Both the position numbers and the translations under genes were made by a program. Below the pieces are notes generated by a model. It worked only from the letters and a program-made list of their open reading frames with translations, made no database searches and was not told where the DNA came from. A stretch of DNA of 64,000 bases from Fulvivirga ligni (lineage in GTDB: Bacteria > Bacteroidota > Bacteroidia > Cytophagales > Cyclobacteriaceae): the NCBI RefSeq assembly GCF_021389935.1, contig NZ_CP089979.1, positions 3,019,001 to 3,083,000 of the forward strand, read 5' to 3'. Positions 32,713-42,880 of the stretch are shown here, piece by piece (position 1 is the stretch's first letter; the number at the start of each line of letters is the position of its first letter).

Positions 32713-32748
32713 AAAATTGATTGATAAGATTCCATCTATAGATAGATT

Positions 32749-35700
32749 ATGAGTGATAATAAAAAGACATACTGGAAAGGTATTGAGCAATTATCTAACA
32801 ATCCGGAGATTGTAAAAAATTCGGAAAGGGAATTTCCTGAGGTACTACCAACGGACGGTGAAGAAGGAGGAAGTAACAGACGTGACTTCTTAAAAATGAT
32901 GGGTTTTGGTATCGCAGCTGTTTCTTTAGCAGCTTGTGAAGCTCCTATTAGAAATGCCATTCCTTATGTAAATAAGCCTGTTGACGTTGATCCTGGTGTT
33001 CCTAACTATTATGCTACTACATACGCTAATGGCGGTGATGTTTGCAGTATTGTAGTTAAAACCAGAGAAGGTCGTCCTATAAAAATAGAAGGGAACAAGT
33101 CGTCTAAAGTTTATCAGGGAGGTACTGATGCACAGGTGCAAGCCAGTGTATTAACACTTTATGATAACGAAAGACTTAGAGGTCCTAAAATTGCTGGTAA
33201 AAACGGCGATTGGGAGACCCTTGATAAAGAAGTGGTAAGCAAACTTAACAGCGTAGCTGCTAAGGGAGGACAAATAAGAATTGTAAGTAACACAGTTAAC
33301 AGTCCTTCAACACTTCAGGTAATAGAAGAATTTAAAGCTAAATACCCTACTGCGCAGCACGTAATGTACGATGCTGTTTCTAGTGATGGTATTTTAAGAG
33401 CTAACCAGGAATCATTCGGAGAAAGAATGATCCCTTCATATGATTTTAGCAAAGCTGATGTTATCGTAAGCTTTGGAGCTGACTTTTTAGGTACTTGGTT
33501 ATCTTCTACTGAGTATTCTAGACAATATGCTCAAACAAGAAAATTAGGACATGGTAAGAAAAACATGTCTAGACACTATCAGTTCGAAAGCAACCTTTCT
33601 ATAACAGGTTCTAACGCTGATTACAGATACCCTACTAAGCCTTCAGAGCTAGCTAACCTTGTAGCTGAGCTTTATGATGCTTTAGGCAGCAAAAAGTCTA
33701 GTAACGAAGGTATTAATAAAGTAGCCGCTGATCTTAAAAAAGCTAGAGGTAAAGCTTTAGTTGTAGCCGGATCTAATGATCCTGCAGTTCAGGTGGTGGT
33801 GAATGGTATCAATCAGATTTTAGGCAGTTATGGATCTACTATAGATACTACCAAGCCTGCTTATGTTCGTAAAGGAGATGATGCTGCTATGCAGAGATTT
33901 GTTTCTGATGCGAAATCTGGTAGAGTAGGAGCGGTTATTTTCTATAACTGTAACCCACTTTATAACTATGCAGGTGCTGCTGAGTTAAAGGCTGCATTAA
34001 GCAAAGTATCTGTTAAAATCAGTACTGCTGACAGACCTGACGAAACAGCAATAGCTGCTGACTATGTAGCCCCTGATCACCACTTCTTAGAGTCATGGAA
34101 TGACCATGAGGTGAAGAAAGGAAGCTTCAGCTTTACTCAGCCAACTATTACTCCAATCTTTAAGACAAGACAAGCTCAAGAAAGCTTCATGGCATGGTCT
34201 GGTGTTTCTAAGCCGGATTATTATTCATACGTGAAGAGCTACTGGGCATCTAAAGGAGTATCTGACTTCGATAAAGTATTATACACTGGTGTGCACGAAG
34301 GTGCAGGTATCATTTCATCTGAAACTGAGGCGCCGGTAGCTCCTGTGGCTGCTAGCTTTGGTGGAAATGTAGGTGCTGCTAAACAAGCCATCAAGAAAAA
34401 CTATAAAGGAAACGGCGTTGAATTATCATTGTACCAAAAAGTAGGTATTGGTGATGGTTCTCAAGCTAATAACCCATGGCTACAAGAATTACCAGATCCG
34501 GTTTCTAAGTCTACATGGGATAACTACCTTACTGTATCTAAAAAATGGGCTTCTGATAATGACCTTACTTCTTTTGAAGGAAAGTGTAACAAAGCCAAAG
34601 TTACAGTGAATGGTAAATCAATGGAATTACCAATCCTTATCCAACCTGGTCAGGCCGAAGGTACTGTAGGTTTAGCATTAGGATATGGTAGAACTAGTGC
34701 TGGTAAAGTAGCTAACGGAGTAGGTGTTGATGCTTACCCATTAGTAACTATGGTAAACGGAACATGCTCTTATGATATCATGTCAGGCGTTACTGTAGAA
34801 GTATTATCAGATACTTATCAAATTGCACAAACACAGATGCACCAGACTCATATGAACCGTGAAGGTGTTATTCAAGAGTCTGTTCTGTCTAAATATCAAG
34901 AAGATCCATTTGCAGGAAGATATCAGCCACAAATTGCTGACTGGAGATCTGAGGATGGAACTACTAACCCTGGCGCAATAAGCCTTTGGAAAGGACATAA
35001 ATACGGCAACCACCACTGGGGAATGGCTATTGACCTGAACCTTTGTACTGGATGTAGTGCTTGTGTAATTTCTTGTCACTCAGAGAACAACGTTCCTGTA
35101 GTAGGTCGTCAGGAAGTGATCAATAGAAGAGATATGCACTGGTTAAGAATCGACAGGTACTACAGCAGTGATGCTGCTCCTGAAGATTTAAAAGGACTTG
35201 AGGAGGCTGCGGCTAACCCTGAGGTTACTTTCCAACCAATGATGTGTCAGCATTGTAATAATGCTCCTTGTGAAACTGTATGTCCGGTTGCTGCAACCAG
35301 CCACAGTACAGAAGGTCTGAACCAAATGACGTATAACAGATGTATTGGTACAAGATATTGTGCTAACAACTGTCCTTACAAAGTAAGACGTTTCAACTGG
35401 TTCAAATATCATGACAATGGTAACTTCGAGAACATCAACACTGCCATGAACAATGATCTTGGTAAGATGGTACTTAACCCTGATGTAACTGTTCGTTCTA
35501 GAGGGGTTATGGAAAAATGTTCTCTTTGTGTTCAGAGAATCCAGTACGGTAAATTAGAAGCTAAGAAAGAGGGTAGAAGACCTAACGACGGTGATGTAAA
35601 CACTGCTTGTGCAAGTGCTTGTCCTTCTGAAGCTATCGTATTCGGTGACATGAATGATAAGAACAGTAGAATCTATCAGTTACTACAAATCCAGGATACT

Positions 35701-35838
35701 GAGAAAGAACACTACATTACTGAATCTGAAATACATGAGCCAAGAGCATACCATGTATTAGAAGAGATTGGTGTGAAACCGAACATTACGTATCTCACCA
35801 AGATCAGAAACAAGGATTTAAACGATCATAAAGCTTAA
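32749..35838 (+). CDS. actB: ACIII subunit ActB: molybdopterin-oxidoreductase-like plus iron-sulfur domain
   Basis: 1029 aa. The N-terminus has a twin-arginine-type signal (RRDFLKMMGFGIAAVSLAAC, R44-R45), ending in a possible lipobox. Residues about 70-720 are a molybdopterin-oxidoreductase-like domain which in ACIII lacks the cofactor. The C-terminal part holds four cysteine clusters: CTGCSACVISC, CQHCNNAPCETVCP, CIGTRYCANNCP and CSLCVQRI-with-CASACP, as expected for three [4Fe-4S] and one [3Fe-4S] centre. It passes electrons from the quinol side to ActA. Located 36 bases after actA. Confidence 0.93.
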   Translation: MSDNKKTYWKGIEQLSNNPEIVKNSEREFPEVLPTDGEEGGSNRRDFLKMMGFGIAAVSLAACEAPIRNAIPYVNKPVDVDPGVPNYYATTYANGGDVCSIVVKTREGRPIKIEGNKSSKVYQGGTDAQVQASVLTLYDNERLRGPKIAGKNGDWETLDKEVVSKLNSVAAKGGQIRIVSNTVNSPSTLQVIEEFKAKYPTAQHVMYDAVSSDGILRANQESFGERMIPSYDFSKADVIVSFGADFLGTWLSSTEYSRQYAQTRKLGHGKKNMSRHYQFESNLSITGSNADYRYPTKPSELANLVAELYDALGSKKSSNEGINKVAADLKKARGKALVVAGSNDPAVQVVVNGINQILGSYGSTIDTTKPAYVRKGDDAAMQRFVSDAKSGRVGAVIFYNCNPLYNYAGAAELKAALSKVSVKISTADRPDETAIAADYVAPDHHFLESWNDHEVKKGSFSFTQPTITPIFKTRQAQESFMAWSGVSKPDYYSYVKSYWASKGVSDFDKVLYTGVHEGAGIISSETEAPVAPVAASFGGNVGAAKQAIKKNYKGNGVELSLYQKVGIGDGSQANNPWLQELPDPVSKSTWDNYLTVSKKWASDNDLTSFEGKCNKAKVTVNGKSMELPILIQPGQAEGTVGLALGYGRTSAGKVANGVGVDAYPLVTMVNGTCSYDIMSGVTVEVLSDTYQIAQTQMHQTHMNREGVIQESVLSKYQEDPFAGRYQPQIADWRSEDGTTNPGAISLWKGHKYGNHHWGMAIDLNLCTGCSACVISCHSENNVPVVGRQEVINRRDMHWLRIDRYYSSDAAPEDLKGLEEAAANPEVTFQPMMCQHCNNAPCETVCPVAATSHSTEGLNQMTYNRCIGTRYCANNCPYKVRRFNWFKYHDNGNFENINTAMNNDLGKMVLNPDVTVRSRGVMEKCSLCVQRIQYGKLEAKKEGRRPNDGDVNTACASACPSEAIVFGDMNDKNSRIYQLLQIQDTEKEHYITESEIHEPRAYHVLEEIGVKPNITYLTKIRNKDLNDHKA

Positions 35839-35894
35839 TTTAATAAGGTAAACTGGAAACAGGGCGCTAAACTGAAATTTTTAATAGAGAGAAT

Positions 35895-37265
35895 ATGCAA
35901 GTTACTTCATCCGTTCGAGAACCATTAGTTACCGGTGGTAAGACCGTTCATGATGTTACGGAAGATATATGCAGACAGGTAGAGGGTAAGCCAAGCAAGT
36001 CGTGGATGCTAGGAGTAGCAGTGTCACTTGTGGCTTTACTTTTAGGAGCCTATGCTGTATTCATGTTATTGTGGGAAGGTATCGGTGTATGGGGATTAAA
36101 TAAAACCATAGGCTGGGCCTGGGATATTACTAACTTCGTATGGTGGGTTGGTATTGGTCACGCTGGTACATTGATTTCAGCCATCCTTTTACTATTCAGA
36201 CAGAAGTGGAGAATGTCTATTAACAGAGCTGCAGAGGCGATGACAATTTTTGCCGTTATCTGTGCTGCTTGTTTCCCTGGTCTTCACATGGGACGTCTCT
36301 GGTTAGGTTTCTACTGGGCACTTCCTTTACCAAATGCTTTCGGTTCTCTTTGGGTTAACTTTAACTCACCTCTCTTATGGGACGTTTTCGCAGTAAGTAC
36401 TTATTTCACCGTTTCTTTAGTATTCTGGTACATCGGTCTTATTCCTGATTTCGCTTCTATTAGAGATAGAGCTACTAATAAAATTTCAAAATTAGCGTAC
36501 GGAGTTTTAAGCTTCGGTTGGGATGGAGCTGCTAAAACATGGTCTAGATATGAATCTGTGGCCTTAATATTAGCAGGTCTTGCAACACCACTAGTACTTT
36601 CAGTACACACCATTGTATCATTTGACTTTGCTACCTCAGTTATTCCAGGATGGCACAGTACAATTTTCCCTCCTTACTTCGTAGCTGGAGCGATTTTCTC
36701 TGGTTTCGCAATGGTACAAACACTACTTCTTATCTCTAGAAGGGTACTTAAATTAGAAGATTATATTACTCGTGAGCACGTGGAGTTAATGAACATCATT
36801 ATCATCGTTACAGGTGGTGTGGTTGCTGTAGCTTATGCTACTGAATTCTTCATAGGCTGGTACACAGGAGTAGAATATGAAAATTATACATACATGTCAT
36901 ACGGTGCGGCTACAGGACCTTATGCATGGGCTTTCTGGGCATTAATTATCTGTAACATTTTAATCCCTTCTACATTATGGTTCAGAAGTGTTAGAACTAG
37001 TTACATGCTATCATTTATCATCTCTATTGTGATAAACATCGGTATGTGGTTCGAGCGTTTCGATATTATTGTAATGTGTTTGAGCCGTGATTACCTTCCA
37101 TCAAGTTGGGCTATGTTCCATCCAACTATTTATGATGTGGGTGTGTATGTGTTCACTTTAGGTTTGTTCTTCACTTTGTTCTTATTATTCTCTAAGTTCT
37201 TCCCAGTGATCAACATGGCCGAAGTAAAAAGTATTATTAAGTCATCGTCTTCTAAACAGAAATAA
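35895..37265 (+). CDS. actC: ACIII subunit ActC: NrfD/PsrC-like quinol-binding membrane protein
   Basis: 456 aa, about ten transmembrane helices starting at about residue 38. Conserved family segments are NFVWWVGIGHAGTLISAILLLFRQKWR, CFPGLHMGRLWLGFYWALPLPN and WHSTIFPPYFVAGAIFSGFAM. NrfD-like subunits bind menaquinol near the periplasmic face and contact ActB. A short cytoplasmic tail ends KSSSSKQK. Four bases separate it from actD. Confidence 0.93.
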   Translation: MQVTSSVREPLVTGGKTVHDVTEDICRQVEGKPSKSWMLGVAVSLVALLLGAYAVFMLLWEGIGVWGLNKTIGWAWDITNFVWWVGIGHAGTLISAILLLFRQKWRMSINRAAEAMTIFAVICAACFPGLHMGRLWLGFYWALPLPNAFGSLWVNFNSPLLWDVFAVSTYFTVSLVFWYIGLIPDFASIRDRATNKISKLAYGVLSFGWDGAAKTWSRYESVALILAGLATPLVLSVHTIVSFDFATSVIPGWHSTIFPPYFVAGAIFSGFAMVQTLLLISRRVLKLEDYITREHVELMNIIIIVTGGVVAVAYATEFFIGWYTGVEYENYTYMSYGAATGPYAWAFWALIICNILIPSTLWFRSVRTSYMLSFIISIVINIGMWFERFDIIVMCLSRDYLPSSWAMFHPTIYDVGVYVFTLGLFFTLFLLFSKFFPVINMAEVKSIIKSSSSKQK

Positions 37266-37269
37266 ATAA

Positions 37270-37794
37270 ATGGAAAGCAATAAACACTTTGTATTAGGCG
37301 TCTATGATGATGAAGACGTACTCTTAAGTGCAGTAAGAAAAGTTAGAGGAAGTGGAGTTAAGATCCACGAAGTATATAGCCCTTTTCCTGTTCACGGTTT
37401 GGATGATGAGCTGGGATATAAAAGAACTCGCCTACCAATAGTAGCATTTATGTTTGGTATGCTAGGTACATCTTTGGCTCTTACTATGCAGTTTTGGATG
37501 TTAGGGTATGACTGGCCTATGATCATAGGTGGTAAAAACTTCACATCACTACCTCCATTTATTCCTGTTACTTTTGAGCTAACAGTATTACTTTCAGCCT
37601 TAGGTATGGTAGGTACTTTCATGATTATTAGTAACCTTAAGCCCCACGGTAAGCCAAGGTTAATGGATATAAGAATCACAGATGATAAGCATATCATGGC
37701 GATTGATTTGGCGAAGAATAACTTGAGTCAGGAAGACATTAAGTCTATCATTAGTGACTCTGGTGCGCAAGAGGTGAATTTAAAAGATTTTTAA
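37270..37794 (+). CDS. actD: ACIII subunit ActD (DUF3341)
   Basis: 174 aa. Two membrane helices (about 58-80 and 98-120) follow an N-terminal soluble part with LGVYDDEDVLLSAVRKVRGSGVKIHEVYSPFPVHGLDDELG, the DUF3341 signature. It is a structural membrane subunit packing against ActC; no cofactor. Starts 4 bases after actC. Confidence 0.9.
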   Translation: MESNKHFVLGVYDDEDVLLSAVRKVRGSGVKIHEVYSPFPVHGLDDELGYKRTRLPIVAFMFGMLGTSLALTMQFWMLGYDWPMIIGGKNFTSLPPFIPVTFELTVLLSALGMVGTFMIISNLKPHGKPRLMDIRITDDKHIMAIDLAKNNLSQEDIKSIISDSGAQEVNLKDF

Positions 37795-37819
37795 AAAGTA
37801 ATAAGGAATACTTAGCACA

Positions 37820-38449
37820 ATGAATATTTATAAAAGTATAACATTTGTTTTTGGACTAGCCGTGATCGGCTCGCTGGCGTCATGTGCTGCTGGTGGCGAG
37901 GATCAGGGTCTGGAATATGCTCCTAACATGTATCACTCAGTTCCTTATGAGCCTTTATCTCAGATCAAAGATAAGGATGCTGGTAATGCAGCAGAATGGT
38001 TGGATGCTAACAGTGATGGGCACGGTGAGTACTATAACTCTAACCCATTAAATCCAAATGGTATGACAATGAGAGTACCGCCAGTAAATACGGTACCTAG
38101 AAATAAGAACGGTTATTTGCCTTACAGAATACCAAAAGACAGCCTTACTTATGCGTCTACAATGAAAAACCCTTTACCAGATAATGATGAAGTGGTTAAA
38201 GACGGACAGATGCTTTACAACAGATTTTGTGAGCATTGCCACGGTGGAGCAGGCCAGGGAGATGGATTGGTTTCTGAGAAATTTGCTGGGGTAGCTAACC
38301 TAACAGGTGCAGCTTATCAAAATATCACTGAAGGACACATTTTCCATGTTATCACATGGGGTAAAGGAAGAATGGGAGCTCACGGTTCTCAGCTTAGTCC
38401 TGAAGAGAGATGGAAGATTGCTAAATTTGTTAAAACTTTACAAAAGTAA
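37820..38449 (+). CDS. actE: ACIII subunit ActE: monoheme cytochrome c lipoprotein
   Basis: 209 aa. A lipoprotein signal ends in SLASC (Cys about residue 22). A single CEHCH heme c site lies near residue 131, followed by GGAGQGDGLV and a Met-containing loop GRMGAHGSQLSPEERW that would provide the sixth ligand. It is a lipid-anchored electron carrier of the complex on the periplasmic side. Confidence 0.9.
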   Translation: MNIYKSITFVFGLAVIGSLASCAAGGEDQGLEYAPNMYHSVPYEPLSQIKDKDAGNAAEWLDANSDGHGEYYNSNPLNPNGMTMRVPPVNTVPRNKNGYLPYRIPKDSLTYASTMKNPLPDNDEVVKDGQMLYNRFCEHCHGGAGQGDGLVSEKFAGVANLTGAAYQNITEGHIFHVITWGKGRMGAHGSQLSPEERWKIAKFVKTLQK

Positions 38450-38486
38450 TAATTTATAATGCCTAAGGCATAAAATAGATATTCAA

Positions 38487-39884
38487 ATGACTGAAGAAAG
38501 ATTTTCGTTTACCGCTGGAGCTAAAAAGACCTTAATGATCCTAGGGATAGTGGGTATTGTACTTTTTGTGATAGGTACTGTATTCAATATGTCTGGCGGT
38601 CATGGGCATGATGAAGGTCACGGATCTGAAGAAGCTGGCTTAACTGTTGATGAGAGCTCATCACTATTGGCTAGCGCTGATGATCAGCATGAGGGGAGTG
38701 CTCACGCAGAGCCACAGCCCAATGACGAGCACGAGGATGTAGAAGCAGCTCACGGTGAGCATCATGAAACGGCTCATTGGTTAAAAAGAATTTATAATAG
38801 CTTATGGGTAAACAACGTTTACTTCACAGGATTAGCTATTATCGGATTATTCTTCGTAGCTGTACAGTATGTAGCTCAGGCTGGCTGGTCTGTAGGATTT
38901 TTAAGAATAGGATTAGCTATGGGTAACTGGTTGCCTATCGCTGGTATCCTGATGTTTATATCTTTCTGGTTAGTACGTCATGATGTATTCCACTGGACTC
39001 ACGCTTCATTATATGGTGAGCACGGTGATGAAATATTAAAAGGTAAAGCAGCACTTTGGTTCTGGCCTATGGCTAATGGTAGTGCAGTACCTTTATTCTT
39101 TATTTTAAGAATGGTTATCTTCTTTGTGCTTTGGTACTTGATGTTCACTTACATCAAAAGAGAGATCTTCGCTGAAGACATTAACGGTGGTGTTGATCAC
39201 TGGAGAAAGACACGTAAATATTCAGTTATCTTCTTAGTAATATTCGGATTCTCATCTACAGTAGGAGCATGGGACTGGGTAATGTCTATTGATCCTCACT
39301 GGTTCAGTACATTATTCGGATGGTATGTTTTTGCTAGCTGGTGGATCAACGGATTAGCTGTAATCGCTTTAATCACTGTGGTATTGAAGCAACATGGTTA
39401 CTTGAAGATTATCAACTCTAACCACTTACACGATATTGGTAAATTCATATTCGGTTTCAGTATTTTCTGGACATACATCTGGTTCGCACAGTTCTTATTA
39501 CAGTACTATGCAAACATGCCTGAGGAAACTATTTACTGGGCTCAAAGATTAGAGGTTCCAAATTACAGCTGGATATTATTCATGAATTTGTTCTTGAACT
39601 TCGTGCTTCCATTCTTACTATTAATGACTCGCGATGCCAAGCGTCAGATGTCTTTAGTGAAGTTGGTATGCCCTATAGTAATAGTTGGTCACTGGTTTGA
39701 TTTCTACCTGATGATTACTCCTAGTACTATGAAGTTGGAGGGAGCGTTTGGTCTCACTGAAATTGGTATGATGATGATCTTCGGTGTAGCATTCTTATTT
39801 GTTACATTAACAAGCCTTACTAAGGCGCCATTGTTCGCGAAGAACCATCCAATGTTAGAGGAGAGTTTACATCATCATATTTAA
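38487..39884 (+). CDS. actF: ACIII subunit ActF: NrfD-related membrane subunit
   Basis: 465 aa, about ten membrane helices. Conserved stretches include FMSISFWLVRHDVFHWTH-like LVRHDVFHWTHASL, STVGAWDWVMSIDPHWFSTLFGWYVFASWW and HDIGKFIFGFSIFWTYIWFAQF. ActF is homologous to ActC but is thought not to bind quinol. A His/Asp/Glu-rich loop fills about residues 35-95 between the first and second helices (many HGH, HDE, HGEHHE groups), which is an unusual addition. Confidence 0.92.
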   Translation: MTEERFSFTAGAKKTLMILGIVGIVLFVIGTVFNMSGGHGHDEGHGSEEAGLTVDESSSLLASADDQHEGSAHAEPQPNDEHEDVEAAHGEHHETAHWLKRIYNSLWVNNVYFTGLAIIGLFFVAVQYVAQAGWSVGFLRIGLAMGNWLPIAGILMFISFWLVRHDVFHWTHASLYGEHGDEILKGKAALWFWPMANGSAVPLFFILRMVIFFVLWYLMFTYIKREIFAEDINGGVDHWRKTRKYSVIFLVIFGFSSTVGAWDWVMSIDPHWFSTLFGWYVFASWWINGLAVIALITVVLKQHGYLKIINSNHLHDIGKFIFGFSIFWTYIWFAQFLLQYYANMPEETIYWAQRLEVPNYSWILFMNLFLNFVLPFLLLMTRDAKRQMSLVKLVCPIVIVGHWFDFYLMITPSTMKLEGAFGLTEIGMMMIFGVAFLFVTLTSLTKAPLFAKNHPMLEESLHHHI

Positions 39885-39919
39885 TAATAGTTCTAAAATA
39901 AAGATTAATATATAGGGAT

Positions 39920-40987
39920 ATGTTCAAAGTAATTATTGCTATAGGTGTTGTTCTTCTTGTGGTTATCCTTCTTATCTTATTTAGGATAGGTACGCTAGTA
40001 AACGTAGTAAAAGGCACCCATAGGGAGAAGGTAGGATCGGGTAATAAGATTAATGCTGGTTTATTACTGTTATTTATGTTCGTAAGTTTTGGATTATTCT
40101 TCTGGTATTCCTTTGCTTACTTTGATGATTACACATTGCCTCAGGCCTCAGAGCATGCTGGATCTATGGATTTTGCATTCTGGTTAACTACGGCCTTGAC
40201 AGGTGTTGTATTCGTTGTTACTAACGTTTTACTTTTCTTTTTTAGCTTTAAATATCAACACAAAGACGGTAATAAGGGTAAATTTTATCCTGATAATACA
40301 AAACTTGAAATTCTTTGGACTGTAGTTCCTGCTGTTGTATTAGCTGGTTTAGTACTAACTGGTCTTAGCGCGTGGAATAACATTACTTCAAAAGCTTCTG
40401 ATGATGCAGAGGTAGTGGAAGTAATGGGATATCAGTTTGCCTGGGGTGTTCGCTACCCTGGTGTTAAGGATGATAAACTAGGTGAATACGATTATAGATT
40501 AATTGATGCCTCTAACCAGTTTGGTATGGATCTTACAGATGAAAATTCTTATGATGACTTCATGCCAATGGAAATGCATATTCCTAAAGGAAAAGAGGTA
40601 TTGTTGAAGATTAGAGCGAGAGATGTAATTCACAGTGTGTTTATGCCTCACTTCAGAGTGAAAATGGATGCTGTTCCTGGTATGCCTACTCACTTCAAAT
40701 TCACTCCGACAAAATCTACTCAGGATATGAGAGACGAGATAGGAGATCAAGAGTTTGATTATTTCATTACTTGTACTGAAATATGTGGTAGAGGTCACTT
40801 TTCAATGAAACTTAAGGTTGTAGTAGATGAGCCTGAAGATTATGAGGCTTGGAAGGCTGAGCAACCTACCTGGTTGAAATTGAACGAGGATTACTTGGAA
40901 AAGATCCCTGTGGAAAAAAGAGAGTTAGCTAAGATCAAAGCTGGCTTTGATAAAGAAGAAAATACGGAAACTGAAGCTTCACTATAA
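39920..40987 (+). CDS. coxB: Cytochrome c oxidase subunit II (CuA)
   Basis: 355 aa. Two extra N-terminal hydrophobic helices (about 1-22 and 45-68) precede the usual two-helix hairpin (about 82-108 and 130-152, LEILWTVVPAVVLAGLVL). The CuA cupredoxin domain has ligands in VIHSVFMPHF and CTEICGRGHFSM. No heme c domain is attached, so this is an aa3-type rather than a caa3-type enzyme; electrons must come from ActA/ActE. Confidence 0.93.
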   Translation: MFKVIIAIGVVLLVVILLILFRIGTLVNVVKGTHREKVGSGNKINAGLLLLFMFVSFGLFFWYSFAYFDDYTLPQASEHAGSMDFAFWLTTALTGVVFVVTNVLLFFFSFKYQHKDGNKGKFYPDNTKLEILWTVVPAVVLAGLVLTGLSAWNNITSKASDDAEVVEVMGYQFAWGVRYPGVKDDKLGEYDYRLIDASNQFGMDLTDENSYDDFMPMEMHIPKGKEVLLKIRARDVIHSVFMPHFRVKMDAVPGMPTHFKFTPTKSTQDMRDEIGDQEFDYFITCTEICGRGHFSMKLKVVVDEPEDYEAWKAEQPTWLKLNEDYLEKIPVEKRELAKIKAGFDKEENTETEASL

Positions 40988-41005
40988 GGAAAAGATATAT
41001 AGATT

Positions 41006-42880
41006 ATGGCAACTGCTGATTTACACATAACAGATGGAGGGCATGATCATGAACATGATCATCACGGTAACTTTTGGACAACATACGTCTTCAGTACAGA
41101 CCATAAAATGATAGCCAAACAGTACCTGATTACAGGTATCTTTTGGGCTCTTATTGGAGGTACTTTATCTATCATTTTTAGATTACAATTAGGTTTTCCT
41201 GATGCTGATTTAGGCTGGTTAGAGCCATTATTAGGAAAATGGATTAGTGCAGAAGGTAAATTAGATCCGGAGTTCTACTTAGCGCTGGTAACTATGCATG
41301 GTACCATCATGGTATTCTTTGTACTTACTGCGGGATTAAGTGGTACTTTCTCTAACTTCCTTATACCATTACAAATTGGAGCTCGTGATATGGCTTCAGG
41401 ATTTATGAACATGCTTTCTTACTGGATCTTCTTTGTATCTAGTGTGGTAATGTTCACTTCTTTATTTATTGAAACAGGTCCTGCTTCTGGTGGTTGGGTT
41501 ATTTACCCTCCTTTAAGTGCATTACCTCAGGCTGTGAATGGCTCTGGTTTAGGTATGACTTTATGGCTGGTAGCTATGGCTCTGTTTATTGTTTCTAACC
41601 TTCTAGGTGGTATCAATTATATCGCTACGGTTATTAACATGAGAACTCAGGGGATGTCATTCTCTAAGTTACCTTTAACTATTTGGGCGTTCTTCTTAAC
41701 GGCTGTTATCGGTTTACTTTCTTTCCCTGTATTATTTGCAGCAGCATTATTATTGATATTTGATAGAAGCTTCGGAACAAGTTTCTACCTTTCTGATATT
41801 TACATTGGTGGTGAGGCTCTTCCTAACCAAGGTGGTAGCCCCGTATTATTCCAGCATTTATTCTGGTTCTTAGGTCACCCTGAGGTATACATTGTATTGT
41901 TACCTGCGTTGGGTATTACTTCTGAGGTAGTAGCAACTAACTCAAGAAAGCCGATCTTCGGATATAAGGCTATGGTTGGATCTATGTTATTCATTGCCAT
42001 TCTTTCATTCGTTGTTTGGGCACACCACATGTTCGTGTCAGGTATGAACCCATTCTTAGGTTCTGTATTCATGTTATTAACATTGATCATTGCAGTACCT
42101 TCAGCCGTAAAAGTATTTAACTATCTTACTACCTTATGGAAGGGTAACATCAGGTTTACGCCTGCTATGCTATTCGCTATAGGACTAGTATCATTCTTTA
42201 TCTCTGGTGGTCTTACAGGTATATTCTTAGGAAACTCTGCCATAGATATTCAGCTTCACGATACTTACTTCGTAGTGGCTCACTTCCACTTAGTAATGGG
42301 TAGTGCATCATTCTTCGGTATGCTTTGTGGTGTTTACCACTGGTTCCCTAAGATGTTTGGTAGAATGATGGACAACAGATTAGGATACGTACACTTCTGG
42401 TTAACATTTGTAGGTGTATACATGGTATTCTTCCCTATGCACTACATCGGTATCGCAGGATATCCAAGAAGATATTATTCATTTACCAACTTTGATACGC
42501 TTAACTCATTCACTGACTTGAATATGTTTGTGAGTATTGCAGCTATAATTACCTTCTCGGCTCAAATGATCTTCATTTTCAACTTCTTCTACAGTATTTG
42601 GAGAGGTAGAAAAGCTACTGCTAACCCTTGGGAGTCTAACACTTTAGAGTGGACTACTCCAATCAACCCTGGTCACGGAAACTGGCCTGGAGAGATACCG
42701 AAGGTTTACAGATGGCCTTATGATTACAGTAAGCCAGGTGCTAAGGAAGACTTTATACCTCAGCACATACCATTCTCTATGACTCCTGAGTCTAACTTAC
42801 CTCATGAAAATGATATGATTAAGTTAGAAAAGGATGACGATGTGACGGTTGTGGTGGTAGATGATAAGAACGGACACTAA
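41006..42880 (+). CDS. coxA: Cytochrome c oxidase subunit I
   Basis: 624 aa, twelve or more helices. Heme a/a3 and CuB ligands appear in LVTMHGTIM, HPEVYIVLLP (His-Tyr crosslink pair), WAHHMFVSGM and HDTYFVVAHFHLVMG. The N-terminus is His-rich (GGHDHEHDHHGNF). It reduces oxygen to water while pumping protons. It overlaps the next gene by 20 bases. Confidence 0.96.
   Translation: MATADLHITDGGHDHEHDHHGNFWTTYVFSTDHKMIAKQYLITGIFWALIGGTLSIIFRLQLGFPDADLGWLEPLLGKWISAEGKLDPEFYLALVTMHGTIMVFFVLTAGLSGTFSNFLIPLQIGARDMASGFMNMLSYWIFFVSSVVMFTSLFIETGPASGGWVIYPPLSALPQAVNGSGLGMTLWLVAMALFIVSNLLGGINYIATVINMRTQGMSFSKLPLTIWAFFLTAVIGLLSFPVLFAAALLLIFDRSFGTSFYLSDIYIGGEALPNQGGSPVLFQHLFWFLGHPEVYIVLLPALGITSEVVATNSRKPIFGYKAMVGSMLFIAILSFVVWAHHMFVSGMNPFLGSVFMLLTLIIAVPSAVKVFNYLTTLWKGNIRFTPAMLFAIGLVSFFISGGLTGIFLGNSAIDIQLHDTYFVVAHFHLVMGSASFFGMLCGVYHWFPKMFGRMMDNRLGYVHFWLTFVGVYMVFFPMHYIGIAGYPRRYYSFTNFDTLNSFTDLNMFVSIAAIITFSAQMIFIFNFFYSIWRGRKATANPWESNTLEWTTPINPGHGNWPGEIPKVYRWPYDYSKPGAKEDFIPQHIPFSMTPESNLPHENDMIKLEKDDDVTVVVVDDKNGH

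Noticed and set aside
38450-38486. Small hairpin ATGCC-TAA-GGCAT between actE and actF
   Set aside because: Only five base pairs and no T tract; unlikely to be a terminator in the operon.
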